From Vulcanisaeta sp. JCM 16161 (GTDB taxonomy: Archaea > Thermoproteota > Thermoprotei > Thermoproteales > Thermocladiaceae), in assembly GCF_001316285.1 (NCBI RefSeq), contig NZ_BBDO01000006.1, forward strand, positions 124,001-188,000: a stretch of DNA of 64,000 nt. Reading direction: 5' to 3'. Below the pieces are notes generated by a model. The model searched no databases. It was given only the letters and a program-made list of their open reading frames with translations, and was not told the DNA's origin. Position 1 is the first letter of the stretch. Every line of letters begins with the position of its first letter. Shown here in pieces: positions 39,838-49,572 of the stretch. The position numbers were made by a program, and so were the translations under genes.

Positions 39838-40320
39838 ATAGAAGAAATAGAAGAAATAAATGAAATAACCGGACTTGATTTCGTGAAGGGTAACCCATTC
39901 ATGCAGATGAAATTGCTAACGGACCTACTAATGCTATCAAGTGCAATTAGGGTATTGTCCTTGGACCTCTATAGGCTTGGCCAGGATATTAGGCTCATGT
40001 TCTCGGTCCATTCACCGGACTTAATGAGGTGAATATACCCACACAGGGCGAGGTTGCTGGTTCAAGCATAATGCCTGGCAAGACAAACCCAGTAACCGTG
40101 GAGTCCCTCCTTAAGGCTATAATGCAGGTGTTGGGTCTTGATAAGGCAATTGAACATGCCTCGATGCTTGGGGGTTTGAGTTAAGCATGGGTATACCAAT
40201 TACTGGCTATGATATTATTATGGAGATGAGCATTTTGAGCGAGGGTATTAGGAAGTTCACGAAACTGGTCATAGATGGTCTAGTTCCCAATATTGATGTC
40301 ATGCGTGAATATGCGGAGTT
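39838..40320 (+). pseudogene. Class II fumarase/aspartase-type lyase, internal fragment
   Basis: Fragment of a fumarase-aspartase superfamily lyase. It starts abruptly (NEITGLDFVKGNPFMQMK), includes the family signature [16 protein letters not shown], and ends abruptly at about 40320 (VPNIDVMREYAELM). The N-terminal ~220 residues and the C-terminal ~100 are missing from the window. Two shifts are repaired by adding one G to a G run: TCGGTCC at about 40005, giving [10 protein letters not shown], and GGGGG at about 40170, giving GGFELSMG. At 40320 it meets a minus-strand DsrE fragment tail to tail. A gene remnant, not a working enzyme. Confidence 0.72.
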
Positions 40321-40458
40321 AATGTCATCAACTATATCGACTAAATCCTCCTTCTTTATGTTATAGAGTTGTGCAGCGAGTGGGCATGCGTATATTTTGA
40401 ATTTATCGCCATAGACAGACTTAAGCTCCTTTAGGTAGGAGTACCAATCCTTAAGCAA
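40320..40458 (-). pseudogene. DsrE-family protein, C-terminal fragment
   Basis: A minus-strand frame reads KIYACPLAAQLYNIKKEDLV, which carries the conserved cysteine and following helix of a DsrE-fold protein. The N-terminal half is absent, and after VDIVDD the frame runs into antisense of the lyase fragment. It lies between the truncated lyase and the truncated rhodanese. No separate start or promoter is visible. Confidence 0.5.
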
Positions 40459-40469
40459 TATTATTAAAA

Positions 40470-41172
40470 CTTTATGGCGATTTATTAGATGATTTAGGAA
40501 CTATAAGGAAATACACGGAGTTAATCGCGGATCTTGCTGTCATGGGCGTTACTAGGGATAGGCATGTGGTTCTTCTTGATGAGATTGATAATAGGCATGC
40601 CGCAATAGCCTACATGGTATTGAAAGCCCTTGGGTTTAATCACGTATCAATACTAAATGGTGGTAAAGTAAGTTGGTTAATTCATAAGGGCCCACTATGC
40701 ACCTGCAACGGTCATGTTTCTAAGGGAAATCCTAACGTCATGGACCTATTTAACGTCACTGCTAACCTTAAGGATTACTTTGCCGATTTCGAGCAGGTTT
40801 ATGAACTTATAAGCAAACATAAAGTTGGTGTTGATACTATTCTTATTGATGTTAGGTCTCCCTGTGAGTACATAGGTGGTGATGTGGATATATGGGGTCA
40901 CATACCGGGTGCCATTAACATGCCCTGGAACTTATTCCTCGAGCCCAGAACTAATAGGTTTAGGACCGTGATGAAATAAGAAAGATAATTAATAAGTATG
41001 GGCTTTCACCTGATGATGACTAATACTTTACTGTAGGTCTGGCAGTAGGTCAGCCCTAGTATGGTTTGCATTAACGGAGATTCTCGGCTTCAGTAAAGTT
41101 AGGGTTTACCTTGGTTCTTGGTTAGACTGGCTACGTCATGGTGCTCCAATTAAACGTGGTAAAGAACCCTAA
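40470..41172 (+). pseudogene. Rhodanese-type sulfurtransferase, N-terminally truncated, frameshifted
   Basis: Two rhodanese domains, the first incomplete. The first retains VLLDEIDNRHAAIAYMVLK and SILNGGKVSWL. The second has ILIDVRSPCEYIGG, GHIPGAINMPWNLFLEPR and, after shifts near 40975 and 41025, the active-site loop LYCRSGSRSALVWF with the catalytic cysteine, and a C-terminal GSWLDWLRHGAPIKRG ending at 41172. About 60 N-terminal residues of domain 1 are missing where the DsrE fragment begins. Thiosulfate sulfurtransferases of this type mobilise sulfane sulfur. Function is doubtful unless the N-terminus was lost by misassembly. Confidence 0.7.
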
Positions 41173-41244
41173 CTACCAATGCCCTGTTAATACCTACTAA
41201 ACTTAGCAAGCGCTCTTTTTAACACACCTGCAGATACTGAGTTA

Positions 41245-43319
41245 ATGAGCATTGATGAAAGAATCCAATGCCTTACCCAATCACGATCTCCCTACGTACT
41301 TGAGGCGCTGAACAGCCTGTGAAGTGGTGGGTTGGTGTAATGAGGCATTTAAAAAAAGCTATTAATGAGGATAAGCCATTATTAATTGACATTGGGGCTG
41401 GGTGGTGCCATTGGTGCCACGTCATGGATGAAACCACGTATAAGGATCCAGAGGTTGTTCAATTAATTAATGATTACTTCATACCAATTAAGATAGATAG
41501 GGATGAAAGACCGGACATTGATAGGAGGTATCAAGAGGCAGCATTATTAATTGCTGGGCAGGGTGGTTGGCCGTTGACGGTGTTCGCCACACCTAAGGGT
41601 GAGGCAATCTATGCAGGTACGTACTTCCCGCCTAGGATGTCATGGGCTTACCTGGCATGGTTAGGGTGTTAAGGGCTGTGCTTGATGCGTACAGGAGTAA
41701 GAGGGATCAGTTAAATGAATTGATTAAGCAGGTTAATGATGCAATAATGAGTTCTTACGTCTCCACAGTCATTGGGGATGTCAACGTTGGAGTTATTGAT
41801 GAGGTTTTGACAAAAATAATCGATATGTATGACAATGAGTATGGAGCTTCAGTACCGCTCCTAAGTTTCCCCAGGTTACATATCATGCTCTTCTTCTTTA
41901 CAGAGGTTTCTACGTGAGTAATGCCGTAATTAACATTGTACATGATACGTTGATAAGGATGGGGAGGGGTGGTATTTATGATCAATTAGGTGGGGGTTTC
42001 CATAGGTATTCCGTGGATAGGGCTTGGTTAATACCGCATTTTGAGAAGTTGCTTATTGATAATGCGGAGCTCCTAATGAACTATGCTGAGACCTACACGG
42101 TCACTGGCGATGATGAATTACGAAGCATCAGCTTAGGCATTATTAACTATGTGAATAGTACGTTGGCAAATGCAGAGGGCGGTTATTACGCCAGTCAGGA
42201 TGCTGATGTGGATTTTAAGGATGAGGGTGGCTACTATAAGTGGAGTATTGATGAGTTAAGAAGTTTATTGAGTAATGATGAATTCAATGTTGCTTATTGG
42301 TACTTTGGGATATTTAAGTTTCAAAGTGGTGAAAAGGCTGTATTGCATAGGGCATTGAGTATTGAGGAAGTCGCTAATAAATTAGGCATTAACGCTGACC
42401 AAGCTAGGATATTGCTTGGTTCGGTTATTAAGAAATTGATTGATACAAGAAGCAGTAGAAAGAGCCCACGCGTGGATACGACCATATACGCGGGTTGGTC
42501 ATCAGCCATGGCCGTAGCGTATGCCTTGGCCGGCGATTATCTAGGTATTAGCACTATTAATTATTCATTAAGGGCTGTGGATTTCATAATGAATAAGATG
42601 TACATAAACGGTGAGTTACGCAGGCATTTAGGTGTAACGTATTATCAATGCCCGGTTTATTGGAGGATTACTCATACGCATTACTTGCTGCAATCACCGC
42701 GTATAGCCATACAGGTAATAGAAGGTATCTTGAATTCGCAGTGAGACTTGGGTATGACATTATTAATAAATTCGAGGCACCTGATGGTGGTTTCTACGAT
42801 ACTACCATGCCAGATATACCGATGGCTCAAAGGATCAAGCCAATTGGGGACACACCAAACTGGAGCCCAAATTCGTTGGCGTTAATCGCATTAATGAATT
42901 TATATAGGGTAACAGGCATTAATAGGTTTAGGAGAGGGGTTGATAACGGAATAAGGGCTTTATACCCATTGGCTGTGAGGTATGGCCCTGGCGCTGCATC
43001 TTACTTCATAGCCCTTGATTGGTACCTGAGGGACCCGCCTAAAGTCGTCATTATTGGTGATGAGGATAATGAGTTCATGAGACTATTAAATGTAGCGTTA
43101 AGTACGTTTAGGCCAGGTAAGTTGGTTATCCCCATCATTAATGATAGTGTTGATGATCTTATAATGGATGAGTCGGTAAGGGCAATGATTAATGAATATA
43201 GAAAGAGAAGGGTCACACTGGCATATGTATGTGCTTACACAGCATGTAGCATGCCCATTAGTGACGATGAGAAGCTACGCAACTTAATTACAAGCTTCAT
43301 GCGCGATAAATATAATTAA
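41245..43319 (+). CDS. DUF255/YyaL thioredoxin-domain protein, frameshifted
   Basis: Large protein (about 690 residues) of the YyaL/SSP411 family: an N-terminal thioredoxin-like DUF255 domain and a glycosidase-like (alpha/alpha) toroid. Motifs include LTQSRSPYVLEAL, then DIGAGWCHWCHVMDE with the C-x2-C pair, GQGGWPLTVFATP and AGTYFPP. The toroid part has GGIYDQLGGGFHRYSVD, PHFEKLL and GYYASQDAD. Shifts are needed near 41310, 41650, 41880 and 42650 at least. The ATG at 41245 follows CTTTTTAACAC by about 27 bases. The role is unknown; the C-x2-C pair suggests redox activity. Confidence 0.8.
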
Positions 43320-43408
43320 TTAACACTTTTTAACACTGATTATTACCTTTTACCGCCCCTTAGTGATGGATGAGTAATACTTAAATCATTGCACACATTA
43401 AATTATTG

Positions 43409-43639
43409 ATGGCAAAACAGGTAGAAGTAAGAGGGAGCCTTAAATGCACGTTGAATAAAGGATTACTAAAGGCATTAGCAATTTCCCAACTAGCCCTAGC
43501 CTCAGCCATAGCCCTATTTACCACCGTTATAGACCCACCATCATTAATAAACATACTCATTGTACTATCGGTTACGGCAATTGAGGGAATATCAGTAAGT
43601 TATGTATTGCATTATCTAAAGAATGGATGCTTCACCTAA
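43409..43639 (+). CDS. Small membrane protein of unknown function
   Basis: A 76-residue protein with two hydrophobic helices (ALAISQLALASAIALFTTV and LINILIVLSVTAIEGISVSY) separated by a short loop. It starts at ATG 43409. It overlaps the end of the convergent MNT gene by 4 bases. Not recognised. Confidence 0.45.
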   Translation: MAKQVEVRGSLKCTLNKGLLKALAISQLALASAIALFTTVIDPPSLINILIVLSVTAIEGISVSYVLHYLKNGCFT

Positions 43640-43938
43640 ACCTTAATTTCAATGACCCTGCCTGATAATTCAAGGTAGTATTTACTCTCATCTTCATAAA
43701 CAATGTGCAACTCCACCGGCGCATCCCAGGGTAGGCCATAAATGTCCATGGCCCTAACCAGGATATCCCTGTAAAGCCTGCTCCTATTAACGTGGGTGCC
43801 TCTTGGTATGATTATCAATATGTCTATGTCGCTAAGGACTGTCGTCCTGCCCTCGGCGACGCCGCCAATAACGAAAACCCTGGCATTGGGTATTAAGTCC
43901 CTGGCAGCCTCATAACCGCCACCGCGTACTCTCTCCAC
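43636..43938 (-). CDS. MNT nucleotidyltransferase, N-terminal frameshift
   Basis: Nucleotidyltransferase partner of the upstream HEPN gene. The catalytic motif FVIGGVAEGRTTVLSDIDIL (GG-x9-S-D-I-D) is present, followed by PRGTHVNRSRLYRD. An in-frame N-terminal helix (HFEHLRRWREYA) appears in another frame just upstream, so a shift near 43925 probably removes about 20 residues. The gene therefore likely begins close to the HEPN stop at 43963. Confidence 0.75.
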   Translation of the reverse strand: MERVRGGGYEAARDLIPNARVFVIGGVAEGRTTVLSDIDILIIIPRGTHVNRSRLYRDILVRAMDIYGLPWDAPVELHIVYEDESKYYLELSGRVIEIKV

Positions 43939-43962
43939 CTTCTTAAGTGCTCGAAATGATAC

Positions 43963-44379
43963 CTAACCCAACTTGACATTACTAACAACCTTATCTAACA
44001 TTTTTATTAATTCCTTAGCCACATTAAGTGCATTAGATACGTCGTTTACATCATAACTAACTTCACCATATCTATCCTCAGTGTATGCCTCCTTAAGCAT
44101 TATCAGTATGTCCCTATTCTCACTCACAAAATCCATTAATTCACGCGCCAACTCATTGAAGCCCTGAGACCCAAGCCCCTTAATCAGCATACCAATCAAT
44201 TCTCTAATGCCATGACCCCTAACCCTAGAACCAAATAACTCGAAATAAACGGCCCTTACGTAGAGTTGAATTGCCTGATCTATAAGGAACATGGCTAGAT
44301 CAAAATCATCAATATTCTCAGCAATGTGAAGCGCGTTCAAGGCTCTCCTCTTTAATTTACTAACATATATACCACTCAT
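43963..44379 (-). CDS. HEPN-domain protein
   Basis: A 138-residue HEPN protein: ALHIAENIDDFDLAMFLIDQ, then AIQLYVRAVYFELFGSRVRG and GHGIRELIGML. It is intact and forms a second HEPN-MNT toxin-antitoxin pair with the gene that follows on the same strand. This pair differs in sequence from the one at 27643-28403. Confidence 0.78.
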   Translation of the reverse strand: MSGIYVSKLKRRALNALHIAENIDDFDLAMFLIDQAIQLYVRAVYFELFGSRVRGHGIRELIGMLIKGLGSQGFNELARELMDFVSENRDILIMLKEAYTEDRYGEVSYDVNDVSNALNVAKELIKMLDKVVSNVKLG

Positions 44380-44412
44380 TTCATTTATTGTTAGATTTCT
44401 GCCATAATTAAT

Positions 44413-44972
44413 TTATTTTAACGTTTTACCAATCGCTATTATTAGGGGGAATGACCTAATGAAACTAACATTAAAATATGGAGCCAATACATTAACCAAG
44501 CATCTTTCACTACATGAATGGTCCCCTAATACTTTAACCCTGTCGGCGTCAGCCTCAACAACTATGAATACAGAATTAGGCCTTAGTGAGTCGTACACGT
44601 TCTTAATGGATGATGAATGGTCGCCCCAGTGATGAAGTGTGAACATGGCTACTGCAACGTCAAACTTCCCCGGCATTGTTGGTAATAACCAACTCCCTGC
44701 ATTAACGAAGTCGGGTCTCCAAAACCTCCTGGCCTGCCTAATCATTGGTAGGCTCACATCTACACCAACAACGTAATAACCATAACTACTCAATAAGCCG
44801 GCCAACCTACCTGTGCCGGACCAATCTCGAGTACTCTCGCTGGGGGCTTTACGTATCTCCTAACCATGTTTGCGGTTAACCTGTAACTCCATAGCAGGAG
44901 TATCTCAAGGAATCTATACATCCTGGCAGTCCTATCATCAAATCTCTCAAAGTAGCCGAAGCCACTAACCAT
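44413..44972 (-). CDS. SAM-dependent class I methyltransferase, frameshifted
   Basis: Small Rossmann-fold methyltransferase. Motif I is VLEIGP followed, after a shift near 44810, by AGLLSSYGYYVVGVDVSLPM, in which D in GVDVS binds the ribose of S-adenosylmethionine. FDVAVAMFTLHHW is motif IV-like, the usual form for methyltransferases acting on small molecules. Total about 185 residues. Substrate unknown. It lies upstream of the HEPN-MNT pair on the same strand. Confidence 0.72.
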
Positions 44973-45037
44973 CGTAAATACCTATTAATTGTGAATGAAT
45001 AAATTATTAACGCGTTGTATCAGTACCACGGATACCC

Positions 45038-45635
45038 CTAGGCATGGGCCTTTATGAAGTATAGCGTTATTGCGGCATTATCGCCGTAGTGGATCACAGG
45101 GCTTGGTTGTATAGGGATTGATACGTAGTAATTACCTGGTGTTGGTAATATGCCCTTTAGATCAATAAATGGCTCGCCATGGCCGTGACTATTAGCATGA
45201 CTGTGAGCGAGGACGTGAATAGCGACGGGTATGAGGTTACCTACTGCTTCCCTAGATTAATGGTATTATTGCCGAGGCTATCACGTAAGTAAGGGCTGTA
45301 ATGGCGTTTGGTAGGGGGTAGGAAGTACCTATGACCTGAGAAGGTTATCTAGAGGCGTTGTATGATGGTGGTGAAGCCTCGATGTTGCCGTGAGGTTTGC
45401 GTGACCACCTGCGTAGCTATTTGGTGGTATAGTGCCTGTTGGGTTGTGTATGTGAAGTTGGCACCGCTATAGGATGTTGATGGTGCCTGGGGTATCGTGG
45501 CCGTTACAAGCCCTCATAGTAACAAATCACACCTGCCAAAACTAATATACTTATTGCTAATGCAATGAGCATGGTTATTAGTATCATTTTACTATATTTT
45601 GCATTCTTAATTTTCTCTGTGAACATTATGCTCAT
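45038..45635 (-). pseudogene. Membrane-anchored secreted protein, degraded
   Basis: The ATG at 45635 opens a short charged leader and a hydrophobic helix (MILITMLIALAISILVLAGV), as in type IV pilin-like or other anchored proteins. Coding then breaks into several frames: APSTSYSGANFTYTTQQALY, later HSHANSHGHGEPFIDLKG, and the C-terminus YYVSIPIQPSPVIHYG ending KAHA at 45038. Four or more shifts in 600 bases make it the most damaged reading frame in the window. Resemblance to the protein at 32047-32593 is only in overall plan. Confidence 0.45.
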
Positions 45636-45691
45636 TTAATTGCCTTCTCTTTTTAATTTTTCTCTCTATTTCAACTCCGCATAGCAAAATA

Positions 45692-46342
45692 ATGCTTAAA
45701 GTGGCGCGTATTGGTTTTGGCTCTGTGGACATTAGGGAGATCATAAGTGCAATTAAGGAGAATGGATTGCTAAGCGCCTTAGTAATTGAATTGCTTAAGG
45801 ACAATAATGCCTACAATGAGTTGTCCAGGTACTTCGTGATGAGTGATGGTGGGTTATTCCTGAGACCAATAGGCGTTGTTAGGCATGGGCTTAGTGATGA
45901 TGAGGTGAGGAATTCAAGCATGGGTGTTGATGGCATTATAGAGGTTTTTGAGGAGTTTGCCGATGGGTTGAGGAATATTGATGGATTTTCACATCTAATA
46001 CTAATTTCATTATTTAATAAAGTCACCAGGGAGCAGAGGAGTGTCCTCGTGGTTAGGCCTAGAAGGCTTGTAAAGTTTGGTATTAGACCTGAGGAGTTGC
46101 CTGAGGTTGGTGTATTCGCTACAGATTCACCGCATAGGCCGAACCCAATCGGCCTTAGTATTGTTAAGCTCATTGGCAGGGATGGCAGGTTTCTTAGGGT
46201 TTCTGGGCTTGACCTATTTAATGGTACGCCAATACTGGACATCAAACCATACACACCCGACAGGTCTGTTAGTGTAAATGATTTGAGGACACCGACCTGG
46301 TACTCCACTCTTTGGAGGAGGATTGGTGGTGGCGTTATTTAA
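45692..46342 (+). CDS. trmO: tRNA (N6-threonylcarbamoyl-A37) methyltransferase, TrmO family
   Basis: Methylates the N6 position of t6A37 in some tRNAs using S-adenosylmethionine. The beta-barrel TrmO core is at residues about 60-216: LFLRPIGVVRHGLSDDEVRN, then RRLVKFGIRPEELPEVGVFA and ATDSPHRPNPIGLSIVKL, the family signature, and DLFNGTPILDIKPYTP. About 55 N-terminal residues precede the core and do not belong to it. Intact. It lies just upstream of taw1, another gene acting on tRNA position 37. Confidence 0.88.
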   Translation: MLKVARIGFGSVDIREIISAIKENGLLSALVIELLKDNNAYNELSRYFVMSDGGLFLRPIGVVRHGLSDDEVRNSSMGVDGIIEVFEEFADGLRNIDGFSHLILISLFNKVTREQRSVLVVRPRRLVKFGIRPEELPEVGVFATDSPHRPNPIGLSIVKLIGRDGRFLRVSGLDLFNGTPILDIKPYTPDRSVSVNDLRTPTWYSTLWRRIGGGVI

Positions 46343-46404
46343 TTAAATGGTGCTTTAGATAAAAGTTTATAATTCTAAATTTAGACAATTACAGCTTGAT
46401 AGTA

Positions 46405-47508
46405 ATGGAGAGGATTGAACAAGTGATTAAGGAGTCATTGAGGTATCATACCATTGGTGAGGTTAATGGTAGGATTAGGATACGAATAACTGATGAGACA
46501 AAGACTAAATTAATAAAAGCTGGTTACGGCATTTACAATCACTCAACGGTCGAGCTATGTCACTGGACAAAGAGCGCACTCGTAAAGGGACAAAGCTGTT
46601 ACAAGTTTAAGTTCTACGGAGCACCGGCAGGCGGTTCCCATAGGTGTGCCGAGTTTAGCCCTGTCGGTATGATATGTAGTAATAGGTGCGTTTACTGCTG
46701 GAGACCTACCGAGTCCTTTGACTCCTTTGTACCGAGTGAGGACTTAGTTGATGACCCCGAGGAATTAATCCAGGGAATACTTAAGGAGAGGTATAGGCTC
46801 TTGACTGGTTACTTCGGTAATCCAAAGTCCAAGGACAGGGCTAGGGAGGCCCTCGTGCCAACCCACTGGTCAATATCGTTATCTGGGGAACCAACACTAT
46901 ATCCAAAGTTGCCACAGCTCGTTAAGTACCTCAAGGGCTTACCGAATACCAAGTCGGTGTTTATAGTCACGAATGGCGAGCACCCAGAGATGCTTGAGAG
47001 ACTTCAGCGTGAGGGTGCATTGCCAACGCAGTTATACCTATCATGCAACGCACCAAATAAGGAGTTGTTCTATAGGATTAATGTGCCTGTAATGTATAGG
47101 GAGGATGCATGGGAGAGGTGGTTAAGAAGCCTTGAGTTACTTAGTAGGTTGGATACGAGGACCGTTATTAGGATAACCCTGATAAGGAGCCTTAACTACG
47201 ACTTCAAATACATACCCGAATTCGCAAAGCTCATGCTCATTGGTAACCCACACTTCATTGAGGTTAAGTCCTACATGCACCTAGGGCACTCCACCTTCAG
47301 ACTGAAGAGGAGCGACATGCTTAGGCATGAGGAGGTTAGGGAGTGGGCCATGAAGTTGCTCGAGGAGATTAATAGGCTTGGCGGTAACTTCAGGTATATG
47401 GATGAGGATGAACCGAGCAGGATCGTCGTTCTACAAAACATGACCAGGTATGTCGATAGGTGGATCGTTAGACCCGAGGAGCAGCATAAGTATAGTAATT
47501 ACGTTTAA
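46405..47508 (+). CDS. taw1: tRNA 4-demethylwyosine synthase
   Basis: Radical SAM enzyme that builds the tricyclic 4-demethylwyosine from m1G37 of tRNA-Phe using pyruvate. The radical SAM motif CSNRCVYCWR (C-x3-C-x2-C) follows GGSHRCAEFSPVGMI; an additional upstream cysteine pair (ELCHWTKSALVKGQSCYKF) may ligate the second cluster known in this family. SLSGEPTLYPKLPQLV and YLSCNAPNKELFYRINVP are family-typical. 367 residues from the ATG at 46405 (a TTG at 46396 is also possible; TATA-like AAGTTTATAAT lies upstream). Intact. Confidence 0.92.
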   Translation: MERIEQVIKESLRYHTIGEVNGRIRIRITDETKTKLIKAGYGIYNHSTVELCHWTKSALVKGQSCYKFKFYGAPAGGSHRCAEFSPVGMICSNRCVYCWRPTESFDSFVPSEDLVDDPEELIQGILKERYRLLTGYFGNPKSKDRAREALVPTHWSISLSGEPTLYPKLPQLVKYLKGLPNTKSVFIVTNGEHPEMLERLQREGALPTQLYLSCNAPNKELFYRINVPVMYREDAWERWLRSLELLSRLDTRTVIRITLIRSLNYDFKYIPEFAKLMLIGNPHFIEVKSYMHLGHSTFRLKRSDMLRHEEVREWAMKLLEEINRLGGNFRYMDEDEPSRIVVLQNMTRYVDRWIVRPEEQHKYSNYV

Positions 47509-47518
47509 ATTCCATAAC

Positions 47519-48351
47519 TCAGAAGTTCCATAAATCAACCTGCTTAATCGAGCCATCACCATATATGTGGTACTTATGATACTCACCATTACTCAATGCG
47601 CGGCAATTACCGACAGCGCTAGGCTTGTAGAAGTCAATCACTGTTGATGAAGCGTAAATAAAACCTCCAGGTAACTCACATTGATAAAGCCTATAATACC
47701 TCTCCCTAAACACTTTCTTATCGTCATCAACAACCCTGTAGTAACTACCAACAATAAGCGTGATTGAGCCATCCCTAACCAACGCTATGCCCAAGTTGGC
47801 GCCAGTCCTCACGAACCTAAGCAGCCAACTGAGATCGTCCTTTGCGATGTCATCCTTAACTCGCCCAGAAAGGGCTAGATTGGCTATGTAGGTATCATTG
47901 AACTTAGCCGCATAATTCCTATCAATACCAACCTCCTTCGCTATGTCATCCCTATAAAACGAGCCATTATGAATCATGTAAAGCTCAAAACCATCCTAGT
48001 TACGGCTTTAACGGGGTGTGTGGAGAATACGTTAATCGGCGTGCCTATACTTGCCGCCCTAGCGTGCATCATCATTAGGACTAAGTCACCATCATTAACA
48101 CTGCCTAAGAAGCCCCTGACAATACTTGCTGCGTCGTCCATGAATATGGCCCTAACACTCCTATGGTATAGAGTTGATGCGTTATTGACTCTAACAAGGA
48201 GGACTCCCCAACCATCGCTATGTCTCTCCTCATTAAGGAATTCCTTACCATAGGGATCCATGGAAGCCGCCTTTACCAAACTATTACCAATATCAGTCAA
48301 TACTTCCCTGGCATTATTAAATTTACCAAGTGCAACAACGAGCCTACACAT
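47519..48351 (-). CDS. Class II glutamine amidotransferase-like protein, frameshifted
   Basis: Ntn-hydrolase of the class II glutamine amidotransferase group (YafJ/EgtC-like). The nucleophile is cysteine 2 (MCRLVVALG), followed by HSDGWGVLLVR and MMHARAASIGTPINVFSTHPV. After a shift near 47985 the frame reads MIHNGSFYRDDIAKEVG and NDTYIANLALSGR, where the family's N-G-x and D-T-E/Y positions lie. About 275 residues. Only the amidotransferase domain is present, so it is either a self-contained hydrolase or a subunit of an unknown enzyme. Confidence 0.8.
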
Positions 48352-48421
48352 TACATATGAGGTAATAATTGCGGCTTATAAGCGTATCGCGTCACCATAA
48401 GTTAAAACTAACTAGTTAAAG

Positions 48422-48797
48422 TTAATGATAGATTACCTTCTCTATCCTTTCTCTGACGTGGTCAAGGCCTATTAATATTAGGCCTAGGTTTGAATCATGA
48501 CGTGCGAGACTAACTAGAATAATGTCATTGTTTATTGGGGACATAATAATAAGATAATTACCAGCTGAATAGGAGAAGATTTGTGCTACCAATACCAGCC
48601 TTACTAAACATCCTATCGATATTACCCTTAATAGCTGCAAGTACTGCACTTAGGGATTTCGCATTAACGCCATCCCTTGTCACTGATGAAACGACAAAAC
48701 CATTCCGATGAATAAGCATGGCTCCCAAAACCTCACCACCCGCATTACTCACGAAACTCCTCAATGCAACATCAACCTCAGCACCCAACTTAGACAT
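48422..48797 (-). CDS. Roadblock/LC7-domain protein, frameshifted
   Basis: About 122 residues with a roadblock/LC7 fold: GGEVLGAMLIHRNGFVVSS, then SLSAVLAAIKGNIDRMFSK, and after a shift near 48568 IFSYSAGNYLIIMSP and NDIILVSLARHDSNLG. Such proteins bind small GTPases (MglB-like) or serve in membrane complexes. No MglA-type GTPase is in the window. It follows the amidotransferase gene on the same strand, separated from it. Confidence 0.7.
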
Positions 48798-49052
48798 ACA
48801 CTTTATATCAAAAAGAGCCCAATATTTAAATTTTTACTTCCATGAAATTCGCGAAAAGCATTATAAATAATCAAAGACGAAACATAAAATATTTCCTAGA
48901 GATCTGAAATAATGTTCAAAAAGCAATTGATAAATAACCTAACATGAAAGATAATAATAATATTGCCATAAATAAAAATCATACTATAATTAATAATTAA
49001 TAAATTCTATGAGTAATAATATTAATGATTATTCACAAAATATGAGTATCAT
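48798..49052. other. AT-rich intergenic region, right side of the inversion
   Basis: About 250 bases, very AT-rich. I see no gene, repeat or hairpin. It ends at the GTGTGAG boundary where the C-terminal half of the DUF3800 gene begins. Confidence 0.5.
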
Positions 49053-49444
49053 GTGTGAGTGGGGTTGCGATCACAAACCTTATTGAACGTGTGTTTATGT
49101 CGAAGCCGTGGTTTCCCAATTGCTCCAGGGCAACCTTAATATTTGATTCCCAATCCCCAAGGGAGAATGGTCGAGTTAAGATGGATGTTGAGTATGCCAT
49201 TAGGAAATCCCGTGCTAGGCCAACATTTAGGTTATCCGTGGTATTCAGGGATTCGAGGAATGAACCACTCATTCAAGTGGCCGATTACGTCGCGTATGTG
49301 GTGAGGAAGATTTACATGGGGCACACTCAATATAGGTTATTCAACTTCCAGCACGCGTTCCAATTGCTTGAGAGTAAGATAAGGAGGTGCCCAGGCAAAA
49401 ACACGTATAGGGGCTGCGGACTTAAGGAATGGGTCATAAAATGA
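49053..49444 (+). pseudogene. DUF3800 protein, C-terminal half
   Basis: C-terminal part of a DUF3800 protein. From 49053 the frame reads SGVAITNLIERVFMSKPWF, then ATLIFDSQSPRENGRVKMD and FRDSRNEPLIQVADYVAYVV, in which D in IFDSQSP and D in QVADYVAYV are family-conserved. No N-terminal half precedes it, only AT-rich DNA. The matching N-terminal half is on the minus strand at 34264-34615 and ends at the same seven bases. The C-terminus ends in a cysteine-rich tail (RRCPGKNTYRGCGLKEW). Confidence 0.78.
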
Positions 49445-49490
49445 TTAACCCACAAAACACGTTATTACATGGCGCATGCTTGAGTTACCA

Positions 49491-49572
49491 TTAGCGCGAA
49501 TCCTCATGCCTCAGCGGCCAATAGTGCTCGATAGGTGTTCTATACTTTGTTTGGATTACAGTGAAGAGTTAC
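49491..49572 (-). pseudogene. Tyrosine integrase C-terminal remnant
   Basis: A minus-strand open stretch encodes TKYRTPIEHYWPLRHEDSR and stops at 49491. It matches the end of the integrase at 53705-54149 (VLVEHYWSPRHEELR), sharing EHYW with the nucleophilic tyrosine and RHE after it. Only about 25 codons remain. It marks the left side of a probable integrated element. Confidence 0.5.

Noticed and set aside
40207..40320. C-terminal part of the minus-strand ORF ending at 40207
   Set aside because: It is antisense to a recognisable lyase fragment and loses DsrE-like character after about 40320.
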